From positions 1-53,762 of the forward strand of contig CALMBW010000017.1 of NCBI GenBank assembly GCA_937863385.1: a stretch of 53,762 nucleotides of DNA, in the 5' to 3' direction. The notes under the pieces are model-generated. The model had not been told where the DNA came from and searched no databases. It saw only the letters and a program-made list of their open reading frames with translations. Positions 35,508 through 45,123 of the stretch are shown piece by piece (the first letter of the stretch is position 1; the number at the start of each line of letters is the position of its first letter). Source of the stretch: an uncultured Actinomycetes bacterium. GTDB lineage: Bacteria; Actinomycetota; CADDZG01; WHSQ01. The translations under genes and the position numbers were made by a program.

Positions 35508-35526
35508 TAAGGGTAGGCTAACCTAC
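35508..35526. promoter_or_regulatory. DtxR/IdeR box, strong, between divergent operons
   Basis: TAAGGGTAGGCTAACCTAC matches the consensus at 16 of 19 positions, and the inner palindrome gggtaggctaacctaccc is nearly perfect. Its centre is 23 bp from the neighbouring box. It serves both the epimerase-fbpAB operon and the flippase/GT2 gene. Confidence 0.75.
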
Positions 35527-35584
35527 CCGCCGACCGCCATCTTGCAGGAATCTCGGGGGCACCGTCCTGCGGCCGGGAGTAGCC

Positions 35585-37288
35585 ATGAGTAAGAAAGTAG
35601 CGCTATGGGTCGCAGGGGCGATCGCTCTGATCGGGGCCATCCCTGCTCTCGCCGGAAACCTCGATACCGATGCTCTACTAGCGGCGTGGGGAAACATCCG
35701 GAGCGCTCCAGCAGCGGTCGCTGCGACCCTCGGTCTCTATCTGCTCGCCTTCGTTATCCGCGCCCACGTGTGGACCAGGACGGTGCCCGCGCTCGGTTTC
35801 GGGCACGCCCTGTCGGCACTGCACGTATCGCTGGCAGGCAATCACGTTCTGCCTCTACGGCTAGGAGAAGCCTTGCGGGTCACGGACGTAGTACGGCGGG
35901 CCGGTATCCCACTGAAACTTGCAACCACGTCCACGGTCGTGCTGAGGGTTGCCGACGTTCTCGCCGTCGTGGTTCTGGCAGCAGCTCTGGGGCCCGGCCT
36001 GCTGACGGACCTGGTGGGACCCAAGGCCTGGATCGCTCCGGTGGGAGCTGCGGCGGCATGGGCCGGAGGGATCCTATGGCTACGTCACCGGCGATTCGAA
36101 GGCATGCGCATCCCAGTGGCCGGCATCGCGGTTGCGTCTGTTGGTGCTTGGATCCTCGAGAGCGTGATCATCTGGCAGGCCGCTCGGTGGGCGGGAGCCT
36201 CGCTCGGGGTACGCGAAGCGGTGCTGGTAACGGCCATCACGATCGCAGCCCAAGTCTTCGCGATAGCGCCCGGAGGCATCGGTACCTACGAGGCAGCCGC
36301 CACCGGCGCCCTGGTCGGGCTTGGGATCGACGCAACCGTCGCACTAACTTGTGCGATCACCGCCCACGCTCTCAAGACGTTCTATTCACTGGGTAGCGGG
36401 GTGATCGCCCTGTGGATCCCGGCGCCCGGCGCGTTGGGACGCTTGCGGCTGCCGCGCGCGACCCAAGCCCCGCCGATCTCGACGCATGACACCCGTTCAG
36501 AGCACGCCCCCGACGGCCCCGTGGTGCTCTTCCTGCCCGCCTTCAACGAGGAGGCCTCGGTGGGAAACGTCATCGCTCGTATCCCTGCATCCGTTGCCGG
36601 CCGGAAAGTGATCCCCGTGGTCGTCGACGACGGATCGACCGACACGACCGTCGCCACCGCGCGAGCAGCAGGCGCAGAGGTCATCGAGATGGGCACCAAC
36701 CAAGGCTTGGGGGCAGCAGTGCGTACCGGGCTCGGCTACGCGATCGGGAAAGGGGCGGCAGCCGTAGCGTTCTGCGACGCGGACGGCGAGTACGCCCCTG
36801 AAGAACTAGAGCGGCTGATCTCCCCGATCCTTCATGGCGACGCCGACTACGTGGTCGGGTCTCGTTTCACCGGAACGATCTCACGCATGCTGCCCCACCG
36901 CCGCTTAGGCAACAAGGTCCTAACCCTCATGCTCCGCTTGGTGACGCGCCGACCCATCTCCGACGGACAGAGTGGGTACCGCGCCTTCAGCCGTCAGTGC
37001 GCCGCCAGCGCCGAGGTCATCCACGACTTCAACTACGCGCAGGTGCTGACCATAGATCTGCTGGCCAAGGGTTTTCGCTATCACGAGGTTCCGATCAGCT
37101 ATTCGTTCCGAGAGACCGGCCATTCGTTCGTGCGCCTTGGCCGCTATCTGCGCGAAGTCATCCCCGCCATCCACCGCGAGCTCAATGCTCCGATCTGGAT
37201 CGGCCCATCGAGCGTCGCGTCCCGCGATCGCTCAATCCTCGACCACATGCATGGCGAATCGCCTCTTCGCAGCCTCCCATCCCTCTAG
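35585..37288 (+). CDS. Fusion: flippase-like (UPF0104/LPG-synthase TM) domain plus GT2 glycosyltransferase
   Basis: This 567-residue protein starts at ATG 35585, behind gggagtag. Residues about 1-285 carry eight or so helices with [20 protein letters not shown] and [16 protein letters not shown], hallmarks of the lysylphosphatidylglycerol-synthase TM/flippase-like family. Residues about 315-550 form a GT2 domain of the polyprenyl-phosphate sugar synthase type: [33 protein letters not shown] (DxD-like) and GSRFTG. It may make and translocate a lipid-linked sugar for the GT-C enzyme. Archaeal AglD has the two domains in the opposite order. The last 57 bp overlap the convergent FAD gene. Confidence 0.88.
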   Translation: MSKKVALWVAGAIALIGAIPALAGNLDTDALLAAWGNIRSAPAAVAATLGLYLLAFVIRAHVWTRTVPALGFGHALSALHVSLAGNHVLPLRLGEALRVTDVVRRAGIPLKLATTSTVVLRVADVLAVVVLAAALGPGLLTDLVGPKAWIAPVGAAAAWAGGILWLRHRRFEGMRIPVAGIAVASVGAWILESVIIWQAARWAGASLGVREAVLVTAITIAAQVFAIAPGGIGTYEAAATGALVGLGIDATVALTCAITAHALKTFYSLGSGVIALWIPAPGALGRLRLPRATQAPPISTHDTRSEHAPDGPVVLFLPAFNEEASVGNVIARIPASVAGRKVIPVVVDDGSTDTTVATARAAGAEVIEMGTNQGLGAAVRTGLGYAIGKGAAAVAFCDADGEYAPEELERLISPILHGDADYVVGSRFTGTISRMLPHRRLGNKVLTLMLRLVTRRPISDGQSGYRAFSRQCAASAEVIHDFNYAQVLTIDLLAKGFRYHEVPISYSFRETGHSFVRLGRYLREVIPAIHRELNAPIWIGPSSVASRDRSILDHMHGESPLRSLPSL

Positions 37289-38617
37289 ATCGAAAGTGCC
37301 GTCGGGGCCGAGTAGATCCACAGCCGTGTAGGCCATCGCCAGGGCGTGATGCGCATTGTCATGAGCGAATAAGCCTTGCCTGCCGAAGGTGATCACTCTC
37401 GGCAGGCTCGATACCCAGGCGTCGATCGCTTCGAGGTGCCGCTCGAAGCCGGCTTCGTAGACGGGGTAAGCGGCTCGCAGACGTTCAACGTGCACCCTTT
37501 CGATAGCCGGAACCTCCAAACCGGCATCCGAGATGGTGTGCGTGACGATCTCGGCCAGCGAGCCTGGTGTTGCAGACCAGGTGGCGTCTTCGAACCAGCA
37601 CGGGATCTCTGCGCATATGACCGTCTTGTCCACGGGATCGGACGCATCCCGGTAGTTCTTTGGTTCAGAGATCCTCGTGACTCGAGTGTTTGCTTCGGGG
37701 AAGTAGTGAGCATCGAAGGTCGAGAACCGAGACGCGTCAAGCACCAGGTACACGAGGACCATGGAGCGGATGCGGAGTCCGCGGGCAGCCGTCATCACCG
37801 CCTCATCGGCCCCCGTCAATCCGGCAAGCACCGGCAATGGCACGGTCGAGAAGAGAAAGTCCCCCTCGATCCTTTCTCCATCCAGGGTAGCCACGGCAAC
37901 TCGCTCCGAACCGGCCTCCACGCTCGCAACCCTCTCGCCGAGGCGCAATTCCGCCCCGGCGTCCGAAGCACCCGCGGCGAGAGCTTCGCTTATCGCTCCG
38001 TAGCCGCGTTCCGGATACCAGAAGTAAGACGAACCCCGGGCTCCACCCGCACCACTGCCCCGCACCACCCGTGCCGCCAGCTTCACGAACGAGTCTGCCG
38101 CCACGCGGCGGCGTGCTTGTTCACCGGAAAGACGAAAGGGATCGATGCCCCAGATCTTGCGGGCGTACGGGAGATAGAAGGTCTCACTTATCGTGCGGCC
38201 CAAACCCGCTCGCACGACCTCAGAGAAGGTGTCCTCCCGGGGCCTTGTAAAAGGCGACACCAGCGCGTCGCGCATCACCCGGGCAGCGAATCCCTTAGGA
38301 GTGCGCGAGACGAGATCGGCAGCCTTCAGGGGGAATCCCATCCACCGGCCCAGCAAGCGGATGCGCCCGTTGCGCTGTCGCTTCTGCAGACGATCACCCA
38401 GCAGACCTTGCAGGTCCGCAAGGATCCGGGGCTCGATCGAGGGATGGAGGCGATGGCTGCCAAGATCGACACGCATCCCGCCAAGCTCGAAGCTCGCCGA
38501 TGCACCCCCAACTCGATCTTCACGTTCAAGGATCGTTACTCGATGTCCAGCCCGGGAAGCGGCGAAGGCTGCCCCTAAGCCCGCGGGCCCGGCCCCAAGG
38601 ATGATGAGGTGGGTCAC
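37232..38617 (-). CDS. FAD-dependent oxidoreductase (UDP-galactopyranose mutase / protoporphyrinogen oxidase-like)
   Basis: This 461-residue protein has the FAD-binding [16 protein letters not shown], then [11 protein letters not shown] and [13 protein letters not shown] middle segment [14 protein letters not shown] resembles flavoenzymes encoded in polysaccharide clusters, and [17 protein letters not shown] closes the FAD fold. It may rearrange or oxidise a sugar or lipid. True protoporphyrinogen oxidase activity seems less likely, because no heme genes are present. Its GTG overlaps the fbpC stop (GTGA), so the ferric ATPase and this enzyme are coupled. Its 3' end overlaps the flippase/GT2 gene by 57 bp. 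Confidence 0.78.
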   Translation of the reverse strand: MTHLIILGAGPAGLGAAFAASRAGHRVTILEREDRVGGASASFELGGMRVDLGSHRLHPSIEPRILADLQGLLGDRLQKRQRNGRIRLLGRWMGFPLKAADLVSRTPKGFAARVMRDALVSPFTRPREDTFSEVVRAGLGRTISETFYLPYARKIWGIDPFRLSGEQARRRVAADSFVKLAARVVRGSGAGGARGSSYFWYPERGYGAISEALAAGASDAGAELRLGERVASVEAGSERVAVATLDGERIEGDFLFSTVPLPVLAGLTGADEAVMTAARGLRIRSMVLVYLVLDASRFSTFDAHYFPEANTRVTRISEPKNYRDASDPVDKTVICAEIPCWFEDATWSATPGSLAEIVTHTISDAGLEVPAIERVHVERLRAAYPVYEAGFERHLEAIDAWVSSLPRVITFGRQGLFAHDNAHHALAMAYTAVDLLGPDGTFDLEGWEAAKRRFAMHVVED

Positions 38618-39687
38618 ACGGGGAAACCGACCGTGGGACGGCCGGAGTACTTCAGCGCTACGCGATCACCCGCCCGAAACTCAGGCGTTGCCAGGATGCG
38701 TGACCGAAGCTGAAGACCAGAATCCGTGTCGATCACATATACCGCGTCGTGCCCGTAGAAAACGACTTCGCTGATCGTGCCTTGATCGCCACTGTGGACC
38801 GATACCTCTTCCGCCCGCATCAACACGTCGACTTCGCCAGAAACGGGACGCCGCAGCGGCACTCGGCCGAGTGCAGTATCGGCTTGGGCGCCCGACGCCG
38901 TTCCGCGCAGCAGGTTGCCGTCACCGATGAACCCAGCCACGCGTTTCGTAGCCGGTGCTTCGTAGATCTCCGAAGGCCGCGCCTGCTGCTCCACGATCCC
39001 GTCGAACATGACCGCAACCGACTCCCCGATCGAGAAGGCCTCTTCTTGGTCGTGAGTGACAAACAGTGCGGACACGCCAAGGGTCTTCAGAACGCGCTGG
39101 ACGTCGAGGCGGATCTGGGTTCGCAGGGTGGCGTCAAGATTGGAGAACGGCTCGTCCAGCAGGATGACCGATGGCTTGTTCGCCAGGGCGCGCGCCAGCG
39201 CGACCCGTTGTTGCTGTCCGCCGGAGAGGGTCGAAGGCATCCGGTTGGCGTAACCGGCAAGATCGACCATCTCGAGCACCTCGGTCACGTGACTTCCGAG
39301 TCGATCGCCCCGAGCTAGTCCGAAGCCGACATTGCCCGCCACCGAAAGGTGCGGGAACAGCGCCCAGTCCTGGAAGACCATGCCCACGCGCCGCTTCTCG
39401 GGCGCCACGAAGACGTCGTCGGAGACCACCGTTCGGTCACCGATCTCGATACGCCCTCGCTCGGGTCGTTCGAGTCCGGCCACGGTCCTTAGCAAAGTGG
39501 TCTTGCCACAACCACTGGGTCCCAGCAGGGCCACAAGAGAGCCTGCAGGCACATCGAGATCCACCCCCCGGAGTACCTCGCTGCCGCCGAACGCCTTGCT
39601 CAACGAGCGAACCACGACCGTCTCGGCCGCAGACCGAACCTGAAGTGCGGCAGGACGCCGGCGGGTGGGGAGCTGGAGACTGAACAT
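38614..39687 (-). CDS. fbpC: Ferric iron ABC transporter ATP-binding protein (FbpC-like)
   Basis: This 357-residue protein has Walker [13 protein letters not shown], signature [15 protein letters not shown], Walker [13 protein letters not shown] and a switch His in [11 protein letters not shown]-terminal TOBE/regulatory domain occupies about residues 270-357. It fits the FbpC/PotA class and would energise the FbpAB system, whose genes are in the separate operon 3 kb away. It is first in a two-gene operon with the FAD enzyme. TAACAT 9 nt before ATG 39687 is a likely -10, overlapping a DtxR-like inverted repeat. Confidence 0.92.
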   Translation of the reverse strand: MFSLQLPTRRRPAALQVRSAAETVVVRSLSKAFGGSEVLRGVDLDVPAGSLVALLGPSGCGKTTLLRTVAGLERPERGRIEIGDRTVVSDDVFVAPEKRRVGMVFQDWALFPHLSVAGNVGFGLARGDRLGSHVTEVLEMVDLAGYANRMPSTLSGGQQQRVALARALANKPSVILLDEPFSNLDATLRTQIRLDVQRVLKTLGVSALFVTHDQEEAFSIGESVAVMFDGIVEQQARPSEIYEAPATKRVAGFIGDGNLLRGTASGAQADTALGRVPLRRPVSGEVDVLMRAEEVSVHSGDQGTISEVVFYGHDAVYVIDTDSGLQLRSRILATPEFRAGDRVALKYSGRPTVGFPV

Positions 39688-39699
39688 GTCCTGCTGATG

Positions 39700-39713
39700 T
39701 TAGGGCTACCTAA
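39700..39713. promoter_or_regulatory. DtxR-like inverted repeat between fbpC and gltB
   Basis: The sequence ttagg-gcta-cctaa gives TTAGG half-sites in inverted orientation with a 4-bp spacer. The match to positions 6-19 of the IdeR consensus is 11 of 14. The spacing is not canonical, so this is weaker than the pair at 35485-35526. Confidence 0.45.
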
Positions 39714-39776
39714 CCCCCTTAGCAAGCTGCCCCGAACTTGCGCTCCCACCCGGCGAGCCGGTGATAGCCTGACCCG

Positions 39777-39846
39777 CGTTCGAAGGTAAGTGAGCAACGG
39801 CGCTCGCATGAGGCGGGCGCCTTTTCCGTTCCCAGGGCTGCGAACG
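39777..39846 (+). promoter_or_regulatory. Structured leader with terminator-like hairpin upstream of gltB
   Basis: A 9-bp stem (39799-39807 / 39813-39821; one G-U pair; 5-nt loop) is followed by four T (39822-39825) about 50 nt before the gltB start. It is enclosed by a second pairing, cgttcg 39777-39782 with cgaacg 39841-39846. This could be an attenuator or an unassigned riboregulator. It matches no riboswitch consensus that I recognise. Confidence 0.45.
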
Positions 39847-39876
39847 GATCATGCGTCCGAGGAAGGACGTTGCTCC

Positions 39877-42800
39877 ATGCTCTACGACCCCGTCGCCGGG
39901 GAGCGCGACGCTTGCGGTATCGGTTTCGTGGCCGATTCCAAGGGCCGGCCAACCCGCTCGATCGTCGATTCTGCTCTCGAAGCCCTCTGCCGGGTACGCC
40001 ACCGTGGCGCCGTCGCGGCCGATGCCCTGACGGGCGACGGGGCTGGGGTTCTATTGCCGCTGCCCTATACCTTGCTGGCCGGGCAGACGCTCGATCCTCA
40101 ACGCATCGGTGCGGCGATGATCTTCGCCGATCCCTCGGCCCCCACAGCGCACCGCAAGGTGGTCGAAGAGGCTTGCACTACCGAGGGTGTCGAGTTCTCG
40201 CACTGGAGAAGCGTTCCCATAGACGAAGCCGCACTGGGCGACCAAGCCCGGGTCATGCTTCCGGCGATAGAGCAAGCCATCTTCCTGCGCCCTCTCGGGA
40301 TCGACGCCGACGAGGGCGAACGCAAGGCGTTCCGCGTGAGGCGGCGCATCGAGCAGCACGCGCGCAAACTCGAGACCCGCCTCTACGTAGCCTCGATGTC
40401 GTTCCAGACGATCACGTACAAGGCCCTCTGTGCTGCCGATCAGCTCGCCGCCTTCTATCCAGATCTCGCCGACAGCTCGTACGAGGCGTGGTTCGCCATC
40501 TTTCACCAGCGCTATTCGACCAACACCACACCCACGTGGGAACGCGCCCAACCCTTCCGCTTTTTGGCCCACAACGGCGAGATCAACACGATCCGAGGCA
40601 ACGTCGCTCTTATGAGAGCGCGGGAGGGAAACCTGGGATCGGATGACCTCGGCCCCGAAGATCTCCTGCGTCCGGTGATCGACCAGCGAGGGTCGGACTC
40701 TCAGATCCTCGACGAAGCCTTGGAACTGGTCACGCGCGGGGGCCGCGATCTTCGGCACGCGGCGGCGATGCTGGTCCCGCGGGCATGGGAGGACGTGCCG
40801 GGACTCGATCCCGAGGTGCGGGACTTCTATCGCTACCACGCATGCCTGGTCGAGCCCTGGGACGGTCCAGCGGGTTTGGTCTTCACCGATGGTCAGCGCG
40901 TTGCGGCCTCGCTCGACCGCAACGGTCTTCGACCCTTGCGCGTGGCGGTATGTGAGGACGGTCTGGTTGCAGTGGCTTCGGAGGCGGGCTCCGTCTCGAC
41001 CCGCGGGCACGGCAGGGTCGATCGCTTCCGGATCGGACCCGGCGAGATCTTCTCCGTGGATCCGGCCGATGGAGGGGTCTTTACCGACACTGGTTTGATC
41101 GCGCGCCTCGCGCGGCGGCGCCCATACGGCGACTGGACATCGGCTCATCTCATCTCATCGTCGATCGGCGAACCGGTGACGGAGCTCAGCAAGGACGTCC
41201 TTGCTCGGCAGATCGCTTCCGGCTATTCGAAAGAAGAGTTCACGGTCGTGCTGCGGCCTATGGCAACCGACGGTCACGAACCCACCTCATCGATGGGCGA
41301 TGACACGGCCCAGGCACCGTTCACCTCGTTCCACCGGTCGGTGTTCTCGCACCTGAAACAGCGATTCGCACAGGTGACCAACCCGCCGATCGATCACCTG
41401 CGAGAGCGTCACGTGATGTCCATCAGCACCAGGCTCGGCCCCCGTTCCGCTCTGCTCAAGGAGGTTCCACAAGCCGCGGCCTTGCGCGAATACCCCTCGT
41501 TCCTCCTGTTCCCAAGCGCGGTGCAAGAGCTCGAGTCTGGCGGTGCGGTCGTCCTCGACGCTACGTTCGCCGTGACAGATGGACCCGAAGGCCTGGCCGC
41601 AGCATGCAGGGCACTGGCAGACCAGGCGGTCGAAGTAGTCGCAGCCGGTCCCGCCACCCTCATCGTGAGCGACCGGGCTACCTCCAAGCATCGGGCCCCG
41701 ATCCCCGCAGCTCTGGCTGCCGGGGCCGTTCATCACATGCTGCTCGATGCTGGGCTCCGGTCCCTGACGGGCATCGTCGTCGATTCAGACGAGCCCAGGG
41801 AGTCGCACCACGTCGCCTGCCTGCTGACCAATGGAGCCGACATGGTCTGTCCACGACTGGCGCTCGATTCGATCCTGGACCTGGCGGCCGGTGGCCGTCT
41901 CGGCGGGGACGTGAGTGCCGGCGAGGCCCAGCGCCGCTACTTCGCCGCCATCGAGGATGGCCTGCTCAAGATCATGAGCAAGATGGGTATCTCAACGCTC
42001 GACAGCTATCGCAATGCCCAGATCATCGAAGCGATCGGGCTCGACGCAGAAGTGATCGACACCTGTTTCGCGGGGATCAGCTCACCTCTGCGTGGCTTGA
42101 CCTTCGACGACCTGGGGAGCGACATCCTCGATCGTCATACGAGCGCGTACACCAGTGCCAAGCCGTCACTGGTTCATCCGGGCAACATCAAGTTCAAGAA
42201 GGGCGGCGAGTACCACGCCTTCAACCCGGATGTTGTCGACAGCATCCAGGTCGCCGCCGGATTGAAGGACGCAGACCCGCGCGAGAAAGACCTCCTGGCA
42301 GCTCACTCACTGCAGAGAGCGGTCCAAAGCGACGACGACTCCGGTTACAGGCGCTTCGCCGAACTGGTCAACGAAAGGCCCCCGACGGAGCCACGCGACC
42401 TGTTGGAGTTCGTCCCGGCAACACCGATCCCGCTCGAGGAGGTTGAAGACGCCTACGCCATCACTCGTCGCTTCTCCACCGGCGCGATGAGCCACGGCGC
42501 CTTGTCCGCCGAAGCTCACGAGACACTCGCCCAGGCGATGAACCTGATCGGCGGCATGGCGAACTCTGGAGAGGGCGGTGAATCTAACGACAGGTTCACC
42601 GACGACCGCAACTGCAAGATCAAGCAGATCGCATCTGGTCGTTTCGGAGTAACGCCTAGCTATCTGGCAGCAGCGACCGAACTTCAGATCAAGATGGCGC
42701 AAGGATCCAAGCCGGGCGAAGGTGGCCAGCTCCCCGGCAAGAAGGTGTCCGTCGAGATCGCACGCCTGCGGCACACGGTTCCGGGCGTTGCCCTTATCTC

Positions 42801-44343
42801 GCCCCCGCCCCATCACGACATCTACTCCATCGAGGACCTCGCTCAACTCATCTTCGATCTCAAGCAGACCCAGGAGAAGGTCGACGTTTCCGTCAAGCTC
42901 GTTGCTTCCGAAGGCGTCGGCACCATCGCGGCGGGTGTGGTCAAGGGGTTGGCCAACGCAGTGCACATCTCCGGCGGTGATGGAGGCACGGGGGCGTCTC
43001 CTCTCTCGTCGATCAAGAACGCCGGCATGCCTTGGGAGCTCGGCCTAGCCGAGACACAAGCAGCACTGGTAGCCAACGGGCTACGCACCCGGGCGAAGAT
43101 CCGGGTCGACGGGGGGCTCAAGACCGGACGAGACATCATCATCGCTGCGCTGCTGGGCGCCGATGAGTTCTCGTTCGGCACCGCCGCTCTGGTTGCCGAA
43201 GGCTGCATCTACGTCCGCACCTGCCACCGTGACACTTGTCCCGTCGGGATCGCAACCCAGGATCCGAAGCTTCGGGCCAAGTTCGCCGGAACCCCTGAGA
43301 TGGTGGCGCGCTATCTGTTACTGGTGGCCGAAGAGGTGCGTCTATTGATGTCGTCGCTTGGACTACGCACCTTGGACGAGGCTGTCGGACGCACGGACCT
43401 GCTTCGTCAACGAAAGACCGGAGACGCTCGGGCCGACTCCCTGGACCTCTCCCCGATCCTCGCCACGCCCCACAGCGACGAGGTCTCCTTCCACGGTGCT
43501 CTCGAGATGCAGAATCCTCGATCGGCGTTGGGCGACCGGCTCTTCGAGGACGCCATGACCTTGCTACGCGAAGGCCGGGCGGCCGACCTGCACTACCAGA
43601 TCACAACTGCCGACCGAACGGTCGGCGCACGCCTCGGATGCTTCCTCGCCACCTCTCAGACCACTTCGAACAAGGTGACCGCCTTGTTCGAAGGCGAGGC
43701 CGGACAGAGCTTCGGAGCGTTCTTGAGTGAAGGCATCGAGCTGATCTTGGTCGGCGAGGCCAACGACTACGTCGGCAAGGGCATGGGTGGCGGCCGCATC
43801 GTTATCCGGCCCCCGCAGAATGACGCCGGCGATCCTTTCCTGGCAGGGAACACGCTCCTCTACGGGGCCACCGGCGGCCAACTGTTCATCGCCGGACAAG
43901 CCGGCGAACGCTTCGGGGTGAGGAACTCGGGCGCCGTAGCGGTCGTTGAAGGTGTCGGCGACCACGCGTGCGAGTACATGACGGCGGGTGCAGTGGTGGT
44001 CCTGGGCGACACCGGACGCAATCTCGGAGCCGGGATGTCGGGTGGCGAGGCCTATGTTTACGACCCAGGCGACAAGCTGGGCGTATCCATCAATCCTCAA
44101 CTCGTCGCCGCCTACGATCCAACCTCCGGTCAACTTCAGTCCCTGAAAAGAGTGATCCAACTCCATCTCGATGCAACGGGTTCGCCTCGTGCTCAAGCGA
44201 TCATCGATAACTGGGAGGCCACGAGCCTCTCCTTCAAGCGCATCGCACCGGTCGCCGAGGTCGCCCGCCTCGAAGCACTGTTCGAGGGCACTACCGACAC
44301 ACCCCTAGAAGACGAGGAAGTTGCAAGCGAGCCCACACCTTAG
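39877..44343 (+). CDS. gltB: Glutamate synthase, large (alpha) subunit
   Basis: The protein has about 1488 residues from ATG 39877, behind gaggaagg. A 12-residue propeptide precedes Cys13 (DACGIGFVAD), the Ntn glutaminase nucleophile. The class II amidotransferase domain (to about 400) is followed by the central domain, the FMN-binding synthase domain with HISGGDGGTGASP, and the [3Fe-4S] cysteines in CIYVRTCHRDTCP. A C-terminal GXGXG-type beta-helix (GEANDYVGKGMGGG) ends the protein. It makes glutamate from glutamine and 2-oxoglutarate. The partner gltD is not adjacent. The iron-sulfur enzyme shares its upstream region with fbpC and a DtxR-like site. Confidence 0.97.
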   Translation: MLYDPVAGERDACGIGFVADSKGRPTRSIVDSALEALCRVRHRGAVAADALTGDGAGVLLPLPYTLLAGQTLDPQRIGAAMIFADPSAPTAHRKVVEEACTTEGVEFSHWRSVPIDEAALGDQARVMLPAIEQAIFLRPLGIDADEGERKAFRVRRRIEQHARKLETRLYVASMSFQTITYKALCAADQLAAFYPDLADSSYEAWFAIFHQRYSTNTTPTWERAQPFRFLAHNGEINTIRGNVALMRAREGNLGSDDLGPEDLLRPVIDQRGSDSQILDEALELVTRGGRDLRHAAAMLVPRAWEDVPGLDPEVRDFYRYHACLVEPWDGPAGLVFTDGQRVAASLDRNGLRPLRVAVCEDGLVAVASEAGSVSTRGHGRVDRFRIGPGEIFSVDPADGGVFTDTGLIARLARRRPYGDWTSAHLISSSIGEPVTELSKDVLARQIASGYSKEEFTVVLRPMATDGHEPTSSMGDDTAQAPFTSFHRSVFSHLKQRFAQVTNPPIDHLRERHVMSISTRLGPRSALLKEVPQAAALREYPSFLLFPSAVQELESGGAVVLDATFAVTDGPEGLAAACRALADQAVEVVAAGPATLIVSDRATSKHRAPIPAALAAGAVHHMLLDAGLRSLTGIVVDSDEPRESHHVACLLTNGADMVCPRLALDSILDLAAGGRLGGDVSAGEAQRRYFAAIEDGLLKIMSKMGISTLDSYRNAQIIEAIGLDAEVIDTCFAGISSPLRGLTFDDLGSDILDRHTSAYTSAKPSLVHPGNIKFKKGGEYHAFNPDVVDSIQVAAGLKDADPREKDLLAAHSLQRAVQSDDDSGYRRFAELVNERPPTEPRDLLEFVPATPIPLEEVEDAYAITRRFSTGAMSHGALSAEAHETLAQAMNLIGGMANSGEGGESNDRFTDDRNCKIKQIASGRFGVTPSYLAAATELQIKMAQGSKPGEGGQLPGKKVSVEIARLRHTVPGVALISPPPHHDIYSIEDLAQLIFDLKQTQEKVDVSVKLVASEGVGTIAAGVVKGLANAVHISGGDGGTGASPLSSIKNAGMPWELGLAETQAALVANGLRTRAKIRVDGGLKTGRDIIIAALLGADEFSFGTAALVAEGCIYVRTCHRDTCPVGIATQDPKLRAKFAGTPEMVARYLLLVAEEVRLLMSSLGLRTLDEAVGRTDLLRQRKTGDARADSLDLSPILATPHSDEVSFHGALEMQNPRSALGDRLFEDAMTLLREGRAADLHYQITTADRTVGARLGCFLATSQTTSNKVTALFEGEAGQSFGAFLSEGIELILVGEANDYVGKGMGGGRIVIRPPQNDAGDPFLAGNTLLYGATGGQLFIAGQAGERFGVRNSGAVAVVEGVGDHACEYMTAGAVVVLGDTGRNLGAGMSGGEAYVYDPGDKLGVSINPQLVAAYDPTSGQLQSLKRVIQLHLDATGSPRAQAIIDNWEATSLSFKRIAPVAEVARLEALFEGTTDTPLEDEEVASEPTP

Positions 44344-44358
44344 GAGTGGGACGGGAAG

Positions 44359-45123
44359 TCAGCTTCGGGTGCCGTGACGGCCTTCACCTCGACTGAAGGC
44401 CGTCGCCCCTGAAGCGGTTTCTCCAGAGGAGATCGTGGCAAGGCCCCGCCGCACCTCGTTGCGCGTGGCTTCTTCCCAAGACAACTCCCACTGCTCGATC
44501 GCAGAGAGACGGTCATTGCGCATGCAGCACTGAGGCGCCGTCGCGATCTCTTTCGCAAGCAAGATCGCGGCTTCGAGAGCTCCTCCCGGCACCGAAAGGC
44601 GATTGACGAGGCCCATATTCAGAGCCTCGCTCGCACCAACCGCCCTGCCGGTCAGGATCATGTCCATCGCTTGAGAGTGACCGATAAGGCGCGGAAGCCG
44701 AACGGTTCCAAGATCGACCAAGGGAACCCCGAATCGTCTACAGAAGACACCGAGGACGGCGTCCGAAGCGGCAACGCGAAGATCGCACCACAACGCAAGT
44801 TCCAGCCCACCGGCAACCGCGTACCCTTCGATAGCTCCGATGACCGGTTTTCCAAGTGTCATGCGCGTGGGCCCCATCGGCCCGTCACCTTCCTCCACCA
44901 CGGGCCTGACGTTGCCCTGAGAAAGAGACTTGAGGTCCGCGCCGGCGCAGAAATTGCCGCCTTGCCCCGTAAGCACTGCGACGAGGGCATCGGGGTCGGA
45001 GTCGAACTCGGTGAAGGCGGTCACGAGATCTTCTGCCGTCGCCGGATCCACAGCATTGCGAACCCGAGGCCGGGTGATCGTCACGATCGTGACCGGCCCC
45101 TGTTTGCTGATGTCAACGTTCAT
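44359..45123 (-). CDS. Enoyl-CoA hydratase/isomerase family protein
   Basis: This 254-residue crotonase-fold protein has the oxyanion-hole motif CAGADLKSLS and the second loop GYAVAGGLELALWCDLRVA. Glu is present in GGLELAL, but at the usual second catalytic Glu position the loop reads RRFGVPLVDLGTVRLPRLIG, without an obvious Glu. The activity may therefore be isomerase-like or altered. Its ATG follows the stop of the uracil-DNA glycosylase gene directly (TAGATG), so the two share an mRNA although their functions look unrelated. Confidence 0.88.
   Translation of the reverse strand: MNVDISKQGPVTIVTITRPRVRNAVDPATAEDLVTAFTEFDSDPDALVAVLTGQGGNFCAGADLKSLSQGNVRPVVEEGDGPMGPTRMTLGKPVIGAIEGYAVAGGLELALWCDLRVAASDAVLGVFCRRFGVPLVDLGTVRLPRLIGHSQAMDMILTGRAVGASEALNMGLVNRLSVPGGALEAAILLAKEIATAPQCCMRNDRLSAIEQWELSWEEATRNEVRRGLATISSGETASGATAFSRGEGRHGTRS

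Noticed and set aside
39790-39876. Upstream start for gltB (29 extra residues)
   Set aside because: It passes through the terminator-like hairpin. ATG 39877 has a good ribosome-binding site and leaves the normal short propeptide before the catalytic Cys.
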